Positions 27,078 to 37,233 are shown, numbered from the stretch's first letter. The stretch is DNA of 64,000 nucleotides from Paenibacillus sp. MSJ-34 (GCF_018918005.1 NZ_JAHLPR010000033.1:1-64000); one strand, 5' to 3'. Notes: generated by a model from the letters alone, not told the origin. Program-made: numbers and translations.

Positions 27078-27443
27078 ATGAGTAAAGAACAAATCTTAGA
27101 AGCAATTAAAGGCATGACTGTATTGGAATTGAACGATCTCGTTAAAGCGATCGAAGAAGAATTCGGCGTAACGGCTGCTGCTCCTGTAGCGGTTGTAGCC
27201 GGTGGCGGCGGCGGCGCTGAAGCTGCTGAGCAATCGGAATTCGACGTTATCCTGGCAAGCGCAGGCGCGTCCAAAATCAACGTTATCAAAGTCGTTCGCG
27301 AAATTACGGGCCTCGGCTTGAAAGAAGCGAAAGACCTCGTAGACAACGCACCGAAGCCGCTTAAAGAAAAAGTAAGCAAAGAAGAAGCGGAAGCAGTGAA
27401 AGCGAAACTTGAAGAAGCAGGCGCAACTGTCGAAGTGAAATAA
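27078..27443 (+). CDS. rplL: Large ribosomal subunit protein bL12
   Basis: This 121-residue stalk protein has an N-terminal dimer domain, an Ala/Gly hinge ([18 protein letters not shown]) and a C-terminal factor-binding domain with [20 protein letters not shown]. atggaggtt precedes the ATG. A strong terminator follows, so rplJL is its own transcript and rpoB is read from a separate promoter. Confidence 0.96.
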   Translation: MSKEQILEAIKGMTVLELNDLVKAIEEEFGVTAAAPVAVVAGGGGGAEAAEQSEFDVILASAGASKINVIKVVREITGLGLKEAKDLVDNAPKPLKEKVSKEEAEAVKAKLEEAGATVEVK

Positions 27444-27459
27444 TATTGCTTCAACTGCC

Positions 27460-27496
27460 GAAACCCCTTGAAGATCTTTCAAGGGGTTTCTTTATT
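27460..27496 (+). terminator. Intrinsic terminator after rplL
   Basis: A 13-bp stem (gaaaccccttgaa/ttcaaggggtttc) is followed by tttatt. Confidence 0.9.
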
Positions 27497-27499
27497 CCC

Positions 27500-27834
27500 G
27501 GGAAGGGCCCGGTCACTCAACAATTAACGGTTTTTCAAGGTCTTATTTTTGGAATTACAGTCGATATTTCGAAATTAACGGATTTTCGAACCGTTAACAT
27601 GTCGCGATCGGCCTGAGAAATGCTTGTTATTGTGAATTGCGGCAAAATAGAGCCCTCAAAATCCGCTAACTCAGCCAAAACAGCGTTTTTGGACAAAATA
27701 AGGCCTCCAAAGTCTGTTAACCTATGCATCATCCCTTTTGGAATGATCGGATTGTAACGCAGTACAATATTCAATGCAAAGCTAATGGCCTAGGGAGAAA
27801 TAACTGCGATTAGAGTCAATTTCACGATTGGCCA
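27500..27834. other. Non-coding spacer with repeat remnants
   Basis: No gene is seen. The sequence holds several 'attaacggWttttc' motifs. A stretch at about 27616-27660 (aatgcttgttattgtgaattgcggcaaaatag) is related to one near 46856-46890, suggesting shared repeat ancestry with the tuf-rpsJ spacer. Confidence 0.5.
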
Positions 27835-28040
27835 CCGTTGATGCAACAGGCTTTATTGCGCATACAGAAGGGCTTGCCTCCCCTATATTTCGAAGGTAAT
27901 CCATGCGGACCTAGCTCCTTATTGACGCTAACGAAACTGGCATTCCTTATAGGGTACAAAATGAAGACGTTCCCAATTTAACGAAAGTACATATCGTTAT
28001 TCATAGGAAATCTGCGGTTTTATCGCCTTTTTTCCCTCAT
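27835..28040. repeat. Dispersed intergenic repeat, uninterrupted copy
   Basis: About 205 bp beginning ccgttga, ggctttattgcgcata, and continuing through cgaagg, gctaacgaaact, gaagacgttccc, and catcg/cataggaaatc. The same order of blocks occurs at 46457-46818, where it is split by a 156-bp insertion. It has no open frame of note. Confidence 0.7.
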
Positions 28041-28112
28041 TAACGTGCTTCAGTTTCGTTACAACAAACAACAAGGTGATTTACAGGCTATTAACGTGTA
28101 TACGTTTCGTTA
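28039..28112. repeat. Paired 'attaacgtg...tttcgtta' motifs
   Basis: Two copies, 28039-28061 (attaacgtgcttcagtttcgtta) and 28090-28112 (attaacgtgtatacgtttcgtta), lie 51 bp apart. Their right half matches, inverted, the gctaacgaaact block in the repeat just upstream. Function unknown; no gene overlaps. Confidence 0.55.
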
Positions 28113-28257
28113 GCGCTGCGATGGGGCGTCGGCCGCAAGCGGTATTGCGAAATTGACTTCCATTGCATTTGAATGATAGGCCCTTCAATGCAAGCTTTGG
28201 GAAAGGCCTGGCGGGGGTAAAATAGAATGAACGCAATAGGAAAGCGAGGTGGCATCA

Positions 28258-28857
28258 TTGTCGGAACATTATTATTCCAATCGCCCTGCGGTCGGTCATG
28301 ACAGAAATACGATCGAAGCGACGCTGCGCGGACATCGGCTCAAGTTCGTAACGGATGCCGGCGTGTTCTCGAAAGGCGGCGTGGATTACGGCAGCAAAGT
28401 GCTGATTGAACATATGGACATCAAGCCGGACGCGAACATATTGGATGTCGGATGCGGCTACGGCCCGATCGGTTTAACGGCGGCCAAATTGGCGCCGGAC
28501 GGACAAGTGACGATGATCGACGTGAACGAACGGGCTGTGCGGCTGGCGCAAGAAAACGCGGCGCTCAACGGCGTCTCCAATGCCGAGGCGTTGCAAAGCG
28601 ACTTGTTCGCCGGGGTGGCCGGCCGGCGGTTCAACACGATTTTGACGAATCCGCCGATACGCGCGGGAAAAGAGACGGTGCACCGCATCTTCACGGAAAG
28701 CTTCGCCCACCTTCAAGACGGGGGCAGCTTATGGGTCGTCATTCAGAAGAAACAGGGAGCCCCCTCGGCAAAGGCGAAGCTGGAATCCGTCTTCGGAAGA
28801 GTGGAGGAAGTCGGGAAAGATAAAGGCTACCGCATTTTCAAAGCGGTAAAAGCGTAG
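28258..28857 (+). CDS. ybxB: Class I SAM-dependent methyltransferase (RsmC-like, YbxB)
   Basis: This 199-residue methyltransferase has the SAM motif ILDVGCGYGPIG (61-72) and the N6/N2-type catalytic motif TNPPIRAG (130-137), as in 16S rRNA m2G1207 methyltransferase RsmC. It corresponds in place to B. subtilis ybxB between rplL and rpoB. The start is most likely TTG at 28258, after gcgaggtg, giving MSEHYYS; a GTG at 28249 lies inside that site. The rRNA target is inferred from family only. Confidence 0.88.
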   Translation: MSEHYYSNRPAVGHDRNTIEATLRGHRLKFVTDAGVFSKGGVDYGSKVLIEHMDIKPDANILDVGCGYGPIGLTAAKLAPDGQVTMIDVNERAVRLAQENAALNGVSNAEALQSDLFAGVAGRRFNTILTNPPIRAGKETVHRIFTESFAHLQDGGSLWVVIQKKQGAPSAKAKLESVFGRVEEVGKDKGYRIFKAVKA

Positions 28858-28895
28858 ATCGGCAATAAGAGAGGCGAACGAAAGGGGAAATTGCG

Positions 28896-29354
28896 ATGGA
28901 ACTTGCGATTAGGCTGATGAATCAAGAGGAGGAATGGCCGTACGATCTTCTGTTGCTTGCGGATCCTTCCAAACCGCTAGTGGATGAATACGTTCGTCGG
29001 GGCCATTGTTTTCTGGCTTATCTTAACGATGAATTGGTCGGGGAATTTGTGCTCATCCGCACCCGTCCCGAAACCGTCGAAATTGTTAACATTGCCGTGA
29101 AAGAACGATGGCAAGGGCGCGGAATCGGAACGCGATTGGTGCGGGCGGCCATTGAAGAAGCGCGAAAGCTGCAGGCGAAGACGGTCGAGATCGGGACGGG
29201 CAATTCCGGATTTAAACAGCTCAAGTTGTACCAAAAATGCGGCTTTCGGATTTGCGGCGTCGACATTGATTTTTTTATCAGAAATTACGATGAAGAACTT
29301 TATGAAGAAGGGATTCAAATTAAAGACATGGTCAGGCTAAGACTGGAGTTATAA
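28896..29354 (+). CDS. GNAT family N-acetyltransferase
   Basis: This 152-residue acetyltransferase has the acetyl-CoA loop RWQGRGIGTRLVRAA (motif A, R/Q-x-x-G-x-G/A) and the preceding strand VNIAVKE. Motif B, KLYQKCGFRI, follows. The substrate cannot be told. gaaagggg precedes the ATG, 38 bp after the methyltransferase stop, so they may be cotranscribed. A weak hairpin at 29373-29396 may end the transcript. Confidence 0.85.
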   Translation: MELAIRLMNQEEEWPYDLLLLADPSKPLVDEYVRRGHCFLAYLNDELVGEFVLIRTRPETVEIVNIAVKERWQGRGIGTRLVRAAIEEARKLQAKTVEIGTGNSGFKQLKLYQKCGFRICGVDIDFFIRNYDEELYEEGIQIKDMVRLRLEL

Positions 29355-29716
29355 GATTGCCGTGTCTTGACGGGAAAGCTCGAGCCGAAGCTTTCCTTCT
29401 TCGTTTGCGCTCATTTGGCAGCGCTTCCAAGTTGCAAACCCAATTTCCGGAAATATTGCGGTTCCGTTTCCTTGTATTTGGCAGGATCCGGCAGGATACG
29501 GGAGGATTTATATAGAACCGACCGCTCAGCCCGGATAACCGCGGATTATCCACAGATATCTCATGTAGCGGGGGGATACCCCTTTTGGTCGGCAATCCAG
29601 TTTCCGGTAAAATAATAGTGATAAGGGCATTTCATTTGTAAAAGTTTCCTTATCGCATGGCCGGCCTTGCCGGAAGCCATGCCGAAGCACGCAAATTACG
29701 AAAAGGTGGTGAATGC
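29355..29716 (+). other. Spacer before the osmoprotectant transporter
   Basis: Contains a hairpin ggaaagct/agctttcc (29373-29396) with a T-rich tail, probably a weak terminator for the GNAT gene, and a likely promoter, TTGGTC (29585-29590) and TAAAAT (29608-29613) with 17-bp spacing. No gene is seen. Confidence 0.6.
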
Positions 29717-30877
29717 ATGATTCAATTGCAGGGGGTAAATAAAGTATATGACGATGGCTTTCAAGCCCTCAAAAACTTGAATCTGGAATTCAAGCGGGGT
29801 GAAATCAGCGTATTGATCGGGCCGAGCGGCTGCGGGAAGACGACGACGATGAGGCTTATCAATCGTTTGATACAGCCATCGAACGGCGCCGTAATCGTCG
29901 ACGGCCAAGATATCTCCGCCGTCGATCCGGTGAAGCTGCGAAGGAACATCGGGTACGTGATCCAAAATATCGGGCTGTTCCCGCATATGACGATCGCGAG
30001 GAACGTCTCCGTCGTACCGCGATTGCTCCGCTGGGATAAGCGTAAAATCGACGAACGGGTCGACGAATTGCTGCGGCTTGTCGGGATGGACCCGGATACG
30101 TACCGCAACCGGTATCCTTCCGAACTGAGCGGCGGACAGCAGCAGCGCATCGGCGTCATCCGGGCGTTGGCCGCCGATCCGGACATCATCCTCATGGACG
30201 AACCGTTCAGCGCTTTGGATCCGATCAGCCGCGAACAATTGCAGGACGAACTGCTTCGGCTGCAGCAGGAATTGAAGAAGACGATCGTATTCGTCACGCA
30301 TGATATGGACGAAGCGATCAAAATCGCCGACTCGATGATTTTAATGAAAGACGGCGAAGTGATTCAGAAGGGAAGCCCGGAGAGCATATTGCGGCATCCC
30401 GCGAACGATTTCGTCAAGAGCTTTATCGGAACGAAACGAATGCGCACAGACAACGATCTGGAAGCTCTCCCTTCGGTCGATGAAGTGATGCTCGACAACC
30501 CGGCAACGGCTTATCCGACCCGCGGTTTGGCCGAAGCCGTCAAGATTATGGAGCGCAGGCGCGTCGATTCGCTGCTGATCGTCGACCGCAGCAACAGGCT
30601 GCTCGGCATCGTGTCGATCTATCAGGTGCTCGATCAGTACGGCGAAGAAGGCAAGACGGTCGCCGACGTGATGCAGCGGGTGAAGCACGTAGTCTCGCCC
30701 GGAACTCCGTTGCCGAACGCCTTGAACATGATGAGCGAACACGGCCTGTCGAACTTGGCCGTCGTCGGCGAGGACGACCGTTTCGTCGGGCTCATTACGA
30801 GAGGCAGCGTAGTTCGCCACATGGCCGATGTTTATCCTCCGGTAAGGAAGGAGGAGGCTGTTTATGAAGGGGCATAG
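29717..30877 (+). CDS. opuCA: Osmoprotectant ABC transporter ATP-binding protein (OpuCA type)
   Basis: This 386-residue ATPase powers uptake of compatible solutes (glycine betaine, carnitine or choline). It has Walker A GPSGCGKTT (35-43), signature LSGGQQQR, Walker B IILMDEPFSALDP and two C-terminal CBS domains (about 250-375, TRGLAEAVKIMERRRVDSLLIV in the first, split here across NRLLGIVS). CBS domains of OpuCA bind c-di-AMP in some Bacillota. The ATG at 29717 follows aaaaggtggtg. It overlaps the permease start by 14 bp. OpuB versus OpuC specificity is not resolved. Confidence 0.92.
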   Translation: MIQLQGVNKVYDDGFQALKNLNLEFKRGEISVLIGPSGCGKTTTMRLINRLIQPSNGAVIVDGQDISAVDPVKLRRNIGYVIQNIGLFPHMTIARNVSVVPRLLRWDKRKIDERVDELLRLVGMDPDTYRNRYPSELSGGQQQRIGVIRALAADPDIILMDEPFSALDPISREQLQDELLRLQQELKKTIVFVTHDMDEAIKIADSMILMKDGEVIQKGSPESILRHPANDFVKSFIGTKRMRTDNDLEALPSVDEVMLDNPATAYPTRGLAEAVKIMERRRVDSLLIVDRSNRLLGIVSIYQVLDQYGEEGKTVADVMQRVKHVVSPGTPLPNALNMMSEHGLSNLAVVGEDDRFVGLITRGSVVRHMADVYPPVRKEEAVYEGA

Positions 30878-31544
30878 TTTGGCAACGAACTATATCGGCT
30901 TCATTCAAGAAAGATTCCCCGATATTATGGCAAGCGCGGGAGAACATCTCGTCATCTCCGCCGCGGCCGTCATCTGCGGCAGCATTGTCGCGATTCCGCT
31001 CGGTATTTATTTGGCGCAAAATGAGCGCAAATGGCTTCATACCGTCACATTCTCGATCGCAAATCTATTTCAAACGATACCGAGTCTAGCGCTTCTGGCG
31101 TTATTGCTCCCTCTGCTCGGCATCGGTACGGCGCCGGCGATATTCGCCCTCTTCCTCTATTCGATCATGCCTTTGATGCGCAATACGTATGCGGGATTTC
31201 AAGCCGTCGATTCTTCTGTTCTGGAATCCGCCAGAGGAATGGGCTACAGCCGGACGCAGCGGCTGATCCAAATTCAGCTTCCGCTCGCGTTCCCGTATAT
31301 TATGTCGGGGCTAAGGATTACAACCGTCTATATTATTAGTTGGACCACGATCGCGACGTTAATCGGAGCCGGCGGATTGGGAGATTTGATCTACTCCGGC
31401 ATCGGCGTCAACAAGAAAGAATTGATCTTCTCGGGAGCGGCTGCCGCGATTTTGCTGGCGTTTATCGCCGATTGGATTTTGGGAGCCGTCGAAAAATGGG
31501 TGACGCGCAAAGCGAGAACGGGACTGAGCGAGTCGATGCAATAG
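30864..31544 (+). CDS. opuCB: Osmoprotectant ABC transporter permease (OpuCB type)
   Basis: This 226-residue membrane permease has about five to six spans and the BPD-type EAA loop (VLESARGMGYSRTQRLIQIQLP). GAGGLGDLIYSGI near the end is typical of betaine/choline permeases. gaggaggc precedes the ATG, within the end of the ATPase gene, showing coupling. Confidence 0.92.
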   Translation: MKGHSLATNYIGFIQERFPDIMASAGEHLVISAAAVICGSIVAIPLGIYLAQNERKWLHTVTFSIANLFQTIPSLALLALLLPLLGIGTAPAIFALFLYSIMPLMRNTYAGFQAVDSSVLESARGMGYSRTQRLIQIQLPLAFPYIMSGLRITTVYIISWTTIATLIGAGGLGDLIYSGIGVNKKELIFSGAAAAILLAFIADWILGAVEKWVTRKARTGLSESMQ

Positions 31545-31592
31545 ACGGCAAACGTTTTTGCAGTAAAAAAATCGGTTTCATTAGGAGGAATT

Positions 31593-32495
31593 ATGAATAG
31601 AAAAGGAATCATAGGATTGGTTTTCATTATTGTGATGTCGTTGGCTTTGTCTGCTTGCGGCGGCAGCGGCAAGAAAGACAATACGTTGGTGATCGGGGCG
31701 CAAAATTATACGGACCCCCTTATTATTGCGAATATGTACAAAGCGTTAATTGAAGATCGGACCGACCTGAAGGTGAAAATCAAACAGGACTTGGCCTCGA
31801 GCCCGATCGTGATCGATGCGTTGAAAATGGATGAAATCCAAATGGCCACCCTGTATACGGGAGAAGTATTCAATAACTATTTTGAAGTGGAGCAAACCAA
31901 GGATCGTCAGCAAGTGTTGAAGCTGGCGCAAGAAGGATTCGACGAGCATTACGGCTTTAAGTGGTTCGATCCTTACGGATATGAAAATACGTATGTGTTC
32001 GCCGTTCGCGAAGATTTGGCGGCGGAGCATCATCTAAATAAAATTTCCGATGTGGAAGACATGGCCGGCGATATGACGGTCGGAGTGGATACGACTTGGC
32101 TCGAACGGGACGATATCGGGTACCGCGTATTCCAGAAAGAATACGGGTTCTCTTTCAAAGAAGCGCTCCCGATGCAAATCGGGCTCGTTTATGAGGCGGC
32201 AGCCAACAAAAAAGTGGATATCGTGCTCGCCTATTCCGTCGATCCCGGACTGATCGAGTACAATTTGCAAACGCTCCAAGACGACAAGCAGTTTTTCTAC
32301 CCGTACGACGCTTCGCCGGTTGTGCGCAAAGATATGCTTGAGCAGCATCCGGATTTGGAAGAAGCGGTCAATTTGCTGGTCGGCAAAATCGACGCCAAAA
32401 CGATGACGCAATTATGCTACGAAGTGGAAGTGGAAAAACAAAGCGCCCAAAAGGTAGCCGTCGCATTTTTGCAGGAAATCGGGTTGTTGCAATAA
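31593..32495 (+). CDS. opuCC: Osmoprotectant-binding lipoprotein (OpuCC type)
   Basis: This 300-residue substrate-binding protein has a lipoprotein signal peptide: Lys at position 4, a hydrophobic core, and lipobox LSAC with C22. The mature part begins after a GGSG linker and contains LVIGAQNYTDPLIIANMYKA, the ProX-like opening. Two lobes follow. aggagga precedes the ATG. It captures betaine-type solutes outside the membrane; which one is not clear. Confidence 0.92.
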   Translation: MNRKGIIGLVFIIVMSLALSACGGSGKKDNTLVIGAQNYTDPLIIANMYKALIEDRTDLKVKIKQDLASSPIVIDALKMDEIQMATLYTGEVFNNYFEVEQTKDRQQVLKLAQEGFDEHYGFKWFDPYGYENTYVFAVREDLAAEHHLNKISDVEDMAGDMTVGVDTTWLERDDIGYRVFQKEYGFSFKEALPMQIGLVYEAAANKKVDIVLAYSVDPGLIEYNLQTLQDDKQFFYPYDASPVVRKDMLEQHPDLEEAVNLLVGKIDAKTMTQLCYEVEVEKQSAQKVAVAFLQEIGLLQ

Positions 32496-32535
32496 AGCGG
32501 AGCTGACCCAAATAATGAAATGAGGTGGGGGAAGC

Positions 32536-33210
32536 ATGGAACGTAACTTTATGACGCGAATGGCTGAATATTTGCAGGATCATGCGGGCGATTTGCTGAT
32601 GTTGACGCTGAATCACATCGTTATGGTCGTCGCCGGCCTGCTGCTGGCGCTCGTTGTCGGCATCCCGCTCGGCATCTTGTGCGCCCGCAATGAGCGAACG
32701 GCCAAAATCATTCTCGCGGCGGCGAACACCATTCAAGTGTTCCCGAGTCTCGCGCTGCTGGCGATATTGATGCTCGTGCTCGGACTCGGGTTTAAAACGA
32801 TCGTCGTCGGCTTGTTCCTATACTCGCTGCTGCCGATCATCCGCAACACTTATGTCGGATTGCAGCAAGTGGACCGGGGCGTTTCCGAAGCGGGCAAAGG
32901 TGTCGGCATGAGTCCGCTGCAACTGCTGTTGAAAGTGCAGATGCCGTTGTCGCTGCCGTTCCTTATGGCCGGTCTGCGCGTTGCGGCTGTCATTGCGATC
33001 GGTGTCGCAACGCTCGCTCCGTTAATCGGGGGAGACGGCCTGGGGAAGGAAATTTACTACGGCCTCAACCATCGCAATGATATCCAGATTTATGCCGGCG
33101 CCATTCCGGCGGCGCTGCTCGCGATCGCAGCCGATATCGTGCTGGGGAAATGGCAGAAGCGAATGGAAGTGGATACGCGCAAAGGCAAAAAACAGCCAAT
33201 CCGTTCGTAA
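32536..33210 (+). CDS. opuCD: Osmoprotectant ABC transporter permease (OpuCD type)
   Basis: This 224-residue second permease, homologous to the first, has EAA loop VSEAGKGVGMSPLQLLLKVQMP and GGDGLGKEIYYGL. The C-terminus is basic. gaggtgggg precedes the ATG. With opuCA-CB-CC it completes a four-gene importer; a terminator follows at 33244. Confidence 0.92.
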   Translation: MERNFMTRMAEYLQDHAGDLLMLTLNHIVMVVAGLLLALVVGIPLGILCARNERTAKIILAAANTIQVFPSLALLAILMLVLGLGFKTIVVGLFLYSLLPIIRNTYVGLQQVDRGVSEAGKGVGMSPLQLLLKVQMPLSLPFLMAGLRVAAVIAIGVATLAPLIGGDGLGKEIYYGLNHRNDIQIYAGAIPAALLAIAADIVLGKWQKRMEVDTRKGKKQPIRS

Positions 33211-33243
33211 GAGGTGAACTTTTATTTAAAGAAACATATTTTA

Positions 33244-33271
33244 AAAACCGATGACTCAATCGGTTTTTTTT
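33244..33271 (+). terminator. Intrinsic terminator after opuCD
   Basis: An 8-bp stem (aaaccgat/atcggttt) with a gactca loop is followed by eight T residues. The rpoB promoter starts within two bases of its end. Confidence 0.85.
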
Positions 33272-33272
33272 G

Positions 33273-33301
33273 TTGACTTCAAAATTTAGATATGGTATTA
33301 T
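33273..33301 (+). promoter_or_regulatory. Sigma-A promoter of rpoB-rpoC
   Basis: TTGACT (33273-33278) and TATTAT (33296-33301) have exact 17-bp spacing. The start near 33308 gives an unusually long leader of about 380 nt. Confidence 0.8.
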
Positions 33302-33324
33302 TTTAAAATGTCAGTATTAGGATG

Positions 33325-33365
33325 GTCTTCATGTCTTTAGTTTGCTAAAATGTCAAGACTTTTTT
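33325..33365 (+). terminator. Candidate attenuator in the rpoB leader
   Basis: Just after the promoter, gtctt...tttag pairs with ctaaa...aagac (33325-33359) and is followed by six T residues. The stem has internal mismatches. Its place about 20 nt into the rpoBC leader suggests conditional termination. Further along (to 33670) the leader has no gene. Confidence 0.5.
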
Positions 33366-33687
33366 CGATATTGGATGTATAGAAAATTGTCGTTTAACGT
33401 ATAATGTTATCATTTTGGGCAAATCTACTTGATATGAAGAAACTATTTCCAAAGGACGAAAGGAACAATGAGGATCGCGCTCTTTTTTCGAACACATTCG
33501 ATAAGGGCTTTTCTTTATTTGTCTTCTGATTCCTGCTGCCGCTTTTCGTTTATGCTCCGACAACGGAAGTTTAACTTTTTTACGGGATTTTCGTCAAGTT
33601 AAAATTTTACTTTGTACGGATTATACGGCGGAAGCGGACGAATGTGCAATGAATTTTTAGTGAGTAGACATGAGGGGTGAGTATAAG

Positions 33688-36600
33688 TTGGCAGGACAAC
33701 TTGTTCAGTATGGTCGACGCACTCGGAGGAGTTACGCACGCATCAAAGAGGTACTCGATGTTCCGAATCTGATTGAAATCCAACAAAAGTCATATGAATG
33801 GTTTTTGGACGAAGGATTGCGTGAAATGTTCCAAGACATTTCGCCGATTCAGGATTTTACAGGAAACTTGGTCTTGGAATTTATCGATTACAGCCTGGGC
33901 GAACCGAAATATTCCATCGATGAAACGAAAGAGCGCGATGTCACCTATGCGGCTCCTTTACGAGTCAAAGTACGGCTTATTAACAAAGAAACCGGTGAAG
34001 TGAAGGAACAAGAAGTGTTCATGGGAGATTTCCCGCTTATGACGGAAACCGGTACGTTTATTATTAACGGTGCGGAACGGGTTATTGTCAGCCAGTTGGT
34101 TCGCTCTCCCAGCGTCTATTTTAGCACTAAAGTTGATAAAAACGGGAAGAAAACATATACCGCGACGGTGATCCCGAACCGCGGCGCTTGGCTGGAACTG
34201 GAGACGGACGCGAAAGACATCATCTATGTACGGATCGATCGCACCCGCAAAATTCCGGTTACGGTGCTGCTGCGCGCCTTAGGCTTCGGAACGGACGCGG
34301 AAATTTTGGAATTGCTCGGCAATGACGAGTACATTCGCAATACATTGGATAAAGACAACACCGACACGACGGAGAAAGCGTTGATCGAAATTTACGAGCG
34401 CCTTCGTCCCGGCGAGCCGCCGACGCTTGAGAATGCGAAGAGCTTGCTTGTGGCGCGTTTCTTCGATCCGAAGCGTTACGATCTGGCGAATGTCGGACGT
34501 TACAAAATTAACAAGAAGCTCCACATCAAGAACCGTTTGTTCAACCAACGGCTCGCGGAAACGCTGGTCGATCCGTCCACGGGCGAAATTATCGCCGAAG
34601 CGGGACAAATGATCGATCGCCGTTTGTTGGACGAAATTTTGCCTTACTTGGAAAAGAACGTCGGCTTCAAAACGTATCATGTAGCAGGCGGCGTCATGGA
34701 TGCGAACGATATCCCGCTGCAAAGCGTCAGCGTATTCTCGCCGCATGACGAAACGAAAGTCATCAAAGTCATTTCCAACGGGGTTATCGATAAGACGGTC
34801 AAACATATTACGCCTGCAGATATTATTTCTTCAATTAATTATTTTATTAATTTATTGCATGGCGTAGGAAGCACCGACGACATCGACCATTTGGGGAACC
34901 GCCGTCTGCGTTCGGTCGGCGAACTGCTGCAAAACCAGTTCCGTATCGGCTTGTCCCGGATGGAGCGCGTCGTGCGCGAGAGAATGTCCATTCAGGATGC
35001 GAACGTGATTACGCCGCAGGCGCTGATCAACATCCGTCCGGTAATTGCGTCGATTAAAGAGTTCTTCGGAAGCTCCCAGTTGTCGCAGTTCATGGACCAG
35101 ACGAACCCGCTGGCGGAATTGACCCATAAGCGCCGCTTGTCCGCGCTCGGTCCCGGCGGTTTGACGCGCGAACGGGCCGGTTTCGAAGTCCGCGACGTGC
35201 ATCACTCGCACTACGGCCGGATGTGTCCGATCGAGACGCCGGAAGGTCCGAACATCGGATTGATTAACTCGCTGTCTTCGTACGCGCGCATTAACGAGTA
35301 CGGATTTATCGAGGCGCCGTACCGTTGGGTCGATCCGAAGACGGGCGTCGTTACCGATCAGATCGCATACTTGACGGCGGATGAGGAAGACAACTACGTT
35401 ATCGCGCAGGCGAACGCGGAGTTGAATCCGGACGGCACGTTTAAAGACGATATGGTTATCGTTCGTTATAACAAGCAATCCGACAACATCCTCGTGATGC
35501 CGAGCGATCGCGTCGATTATATGGACGTTTCGCCGAAACAGGTTGTCTCGGTGGCGACGGCGTTAATTCCGTTCCTGGAGAACGACGACTCCAACCGCGC
35601 CCTGATGGGATCGAACATGCAGCGGCAAGCCGTTCCGCTCCTCGTCCCGAAAGCTCCGCTCGTCGGAACGGGAATGGAGCATAAGGCGGCGAAAGATTCC
35701 GGCGTATGTATCGTAGCGAAGCACGACGGCATTATCGAGCGCGCTTCGGCGAACGAAATATGGCTGCGCCGCGTCGAGACGATCGACGGCAAAGAAGTGA
35801 AAGGCGACGTCATTAAATATAAGTTGCACAAATTTATGCGTTCCAATCACGGAACTTGCAACAATCAGCGTCCTCTGGCCCGGAAAGGCGATATCGTCAA
35901 AAAAGGGGACATCCTGGCGGACGGACCTTCCACGGAACAAGGCGAATTGGCGCTCGGACGCAACGTCGTCGTCGCCTTTATGACATGGGAAGGCTACAAC
36001 TACGAGGATGCGATTTTGTTAAGCGAGAAACTGGTGAAAGAAGACGTTTATACGTCGATTCACATTGAAGAATACGAGTCCGAAGCCCGCGACACGAAGC
36101 TCGGGCCGGAAGAGATTACCCGCGATATTCCGAACGTCGGGGAAGAAGCGCTCAAGAACTTGGATGAGCGCGGCATTATCCGCGTCGGGGCGGAAATCGG
36201 CGCAGGCGATATTCTCGTCGGCAAAGTTACGCCGAAGGGCGTCACCGAGTTGACGGCGGAAGAGCGTTTGCTCCACGCGATCTTCGGGGAGAAGGCGCGC
36301 GAAGTTCGCGATACGTCATTGCGCGTGCCGCACGGAACCGACGGAATCGTCGTCGACGTCAAAGTGTTTACGCGCGAGAACGGCGACGAATTGCCTCCGG
36401 GCGTGAATCAGCTTGTCCGTGTCTATATTGCGCAGAAGCGTAAAATCTCCGAAGGGGACAAAATGGCGGGACGCCACGGGAACAAAGGGGTTATCGCCCG
36501 GATTTTGCCTGAGGAAGATATGCCGTTCTTGCCGGACGGCACGCCGGTCGAAGTTGTATTGAACCCGCTCGGCGTTCCTTCGCGGATGAACATCGGGCAG

Positions 36601-37233
36601 GTGCTCGAAGTCCACTTGGGCATGGCGGCGAAACATCTCGGCCTTCATATGTCGACGCCGGTATTCGACGGCGCGACCGAATACGACGTATTCGACACGA
36701 TGGAAGAAGCCGGCATGAACCGCAACGGCAAGACGATTCTATATGACGGTAGAACCGGCGAGCGCTTCGAGCGCGAAGTTACGGTCGGCGTCATGTACAT
36801 GATCAAATTGGCTCACATGGTTGACGATAAAATCCATGCCCGTTCCACCGGACCGTACTCGCTCGTTACGCAGCAGCCGCTCGGCGGTAAAGCGCAGTTC
36901 GGCGGACAGCGTTTCGGGGAGATGGAGGTTTGGGCGCTGGAAGCTTACGGCGCGGCCTACACGCTGCAAGAGATTCTTACGGTCAAATCCGACGACATCG
37001 TCGGCCGGGTGAAGACGTACGAATCGATCGTGAAAGGCGAGAACGTGCCGGAGCCTGGCGTTCCGGAGTCGTTCAAAGTATTGATTAAAGAGCTGCAAAG
37101 CTTGGGTATGGATGTGAAGATCTTGACCGAAAACGAGGAAGAGATCGAGATGAAAGAAATCGACGATGACGACGATGCGAGCGGCGATAAGCTTAGCTTG
37201 AATCTGGAAGGAGCCGAGGTCGGCGTCGAATAG
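33688..37233 (+). CDS. rpoB: DNA-directed RNA polymerase subunit beta
   Basis: This 1181-residue core subunit has the rifampicin region [20 protein letters not shown] and [16 protein letters not shown], with the standard residues at the usual resistance sites, so a rifampicin-sensitive genotype is inferred. The active-site part includes [16 protein letters not shown] and [19 protein letters not shown] prefer the TTG start at 33688 (MAGQLVQYG), seven bases after aggggtga, as in B. subtilis; an ATG at 33670 lacks a ribosome site. The acidic tail ([11 protein letters not shown]) is normal for the group. rpoC follows in about 80 bp. Confidence 0.97.
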   Translation: MAGQLVQYGRRTRRSYARIKEVLDVPNLIEIQQKSYEWFLDEGLREMFQDISPIQDFTGNLVLEFIDYSLGEPKYSIDETKERDVTYAAPLRVKVRLINKETGEVKEQEVFMGDFPLMTETGTFIINGAERVIVSQLVRSPSVYFSTKVDKNGKKTYTATVIPNRGAWLELETDAKDIIYVRIDRTRKIPVTVLLRALGFGTDAEILELLGNDEYIRNTLDKDNTDTTEKALIEIYERLRPGEPPTLENAKSLLVARFFDPKRYDLANVGRYKINKKLHIKNRLFNQRLAETLVDPSTGEIIAEAGQMIDRRLLDEILPYLEKNVGFKTYHVAGGVMDANDIPLQSVSVFSPHDETKVIKVISNGVIDKTVKHITPADIISSINYFINLLHGVGSTDDIDHLGNRRLRSVGELLQNQFRIGLSRMERVVRERMSIQDANVITPQALINIRPVIASIKEFFGSSQLSQFMDQTNPLAELTHKRRLSALGPGGLTRERAGFEVRDVHHSHYGRMCPIETPEGPNIGLINSLSSYARINEYGFIEAPYRWVDPKTGVVTDQIAYLTADEEDNYVIAQANAELNPDGTFKDDMVIVRYNKQSDNILVMPSDRVDYMDVSPKQVVSVATALIPFLENDDSNRALMGSNMQRQAVPLLVPKAPLVGTGMEHKAAKDSGVCIVAKHDGIIERASANEIWLRRVETIDGKEVKGDVIKYKLHKFMRSNHGTCNNQRPLARKGDIVKKGDILADGPSTEQGELALGRNVVVAFMTWEGYNYEDAILLSEKLVKEDVYTSIHIEEYESEARDTKLGPEEITRDIPNVGEEALKNLDERGIIRVGAEIGAGDILVGKVTPKGVTELTAEERLLHAIFGEKAREVRDTSLRVPHGTDGIVVDVKVFTRENGDELPPGVNQLVRVYIAQKRKISEGDKMAGRHGNKGVIARILPEEDMPFLPDGTPVEVVLNPLGVPSRMNIGQVLEVHLGMAAKHLGLHMSTPVFDGATEYDVFDTMEEAGMNRNGKTILYDGRTGERFEREVTVGVMYMIKLAHMVDDKIHARSTGPYSLVTQQPLGGKAQFGGQRFGEMEVWALEAYGAAYTLQEILTVKSDDIVGRVKTYESIVKGENVPEPGVPESFKVLIKELQSLGMDVKILTENEEEIEMKEIDDDDDASGDKLSLNLEGAEVGVE

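Noticed and set aside
27535-27774. A 79-residue minus-strand frame in the rplL-ybxB spacer
   Set aside because: It lies in repeat-derived DNA, has no ribosome site and no matching frame in the related copy near 46.9 kb.
33670-33687. ATG at 33670 as the rpoB start
   Set aside because: It has no ribosome site, and the strong site aggggtga (33673-33680) would lie inside the coding region; the TTG at 33688 gives the conserved N-terminus.
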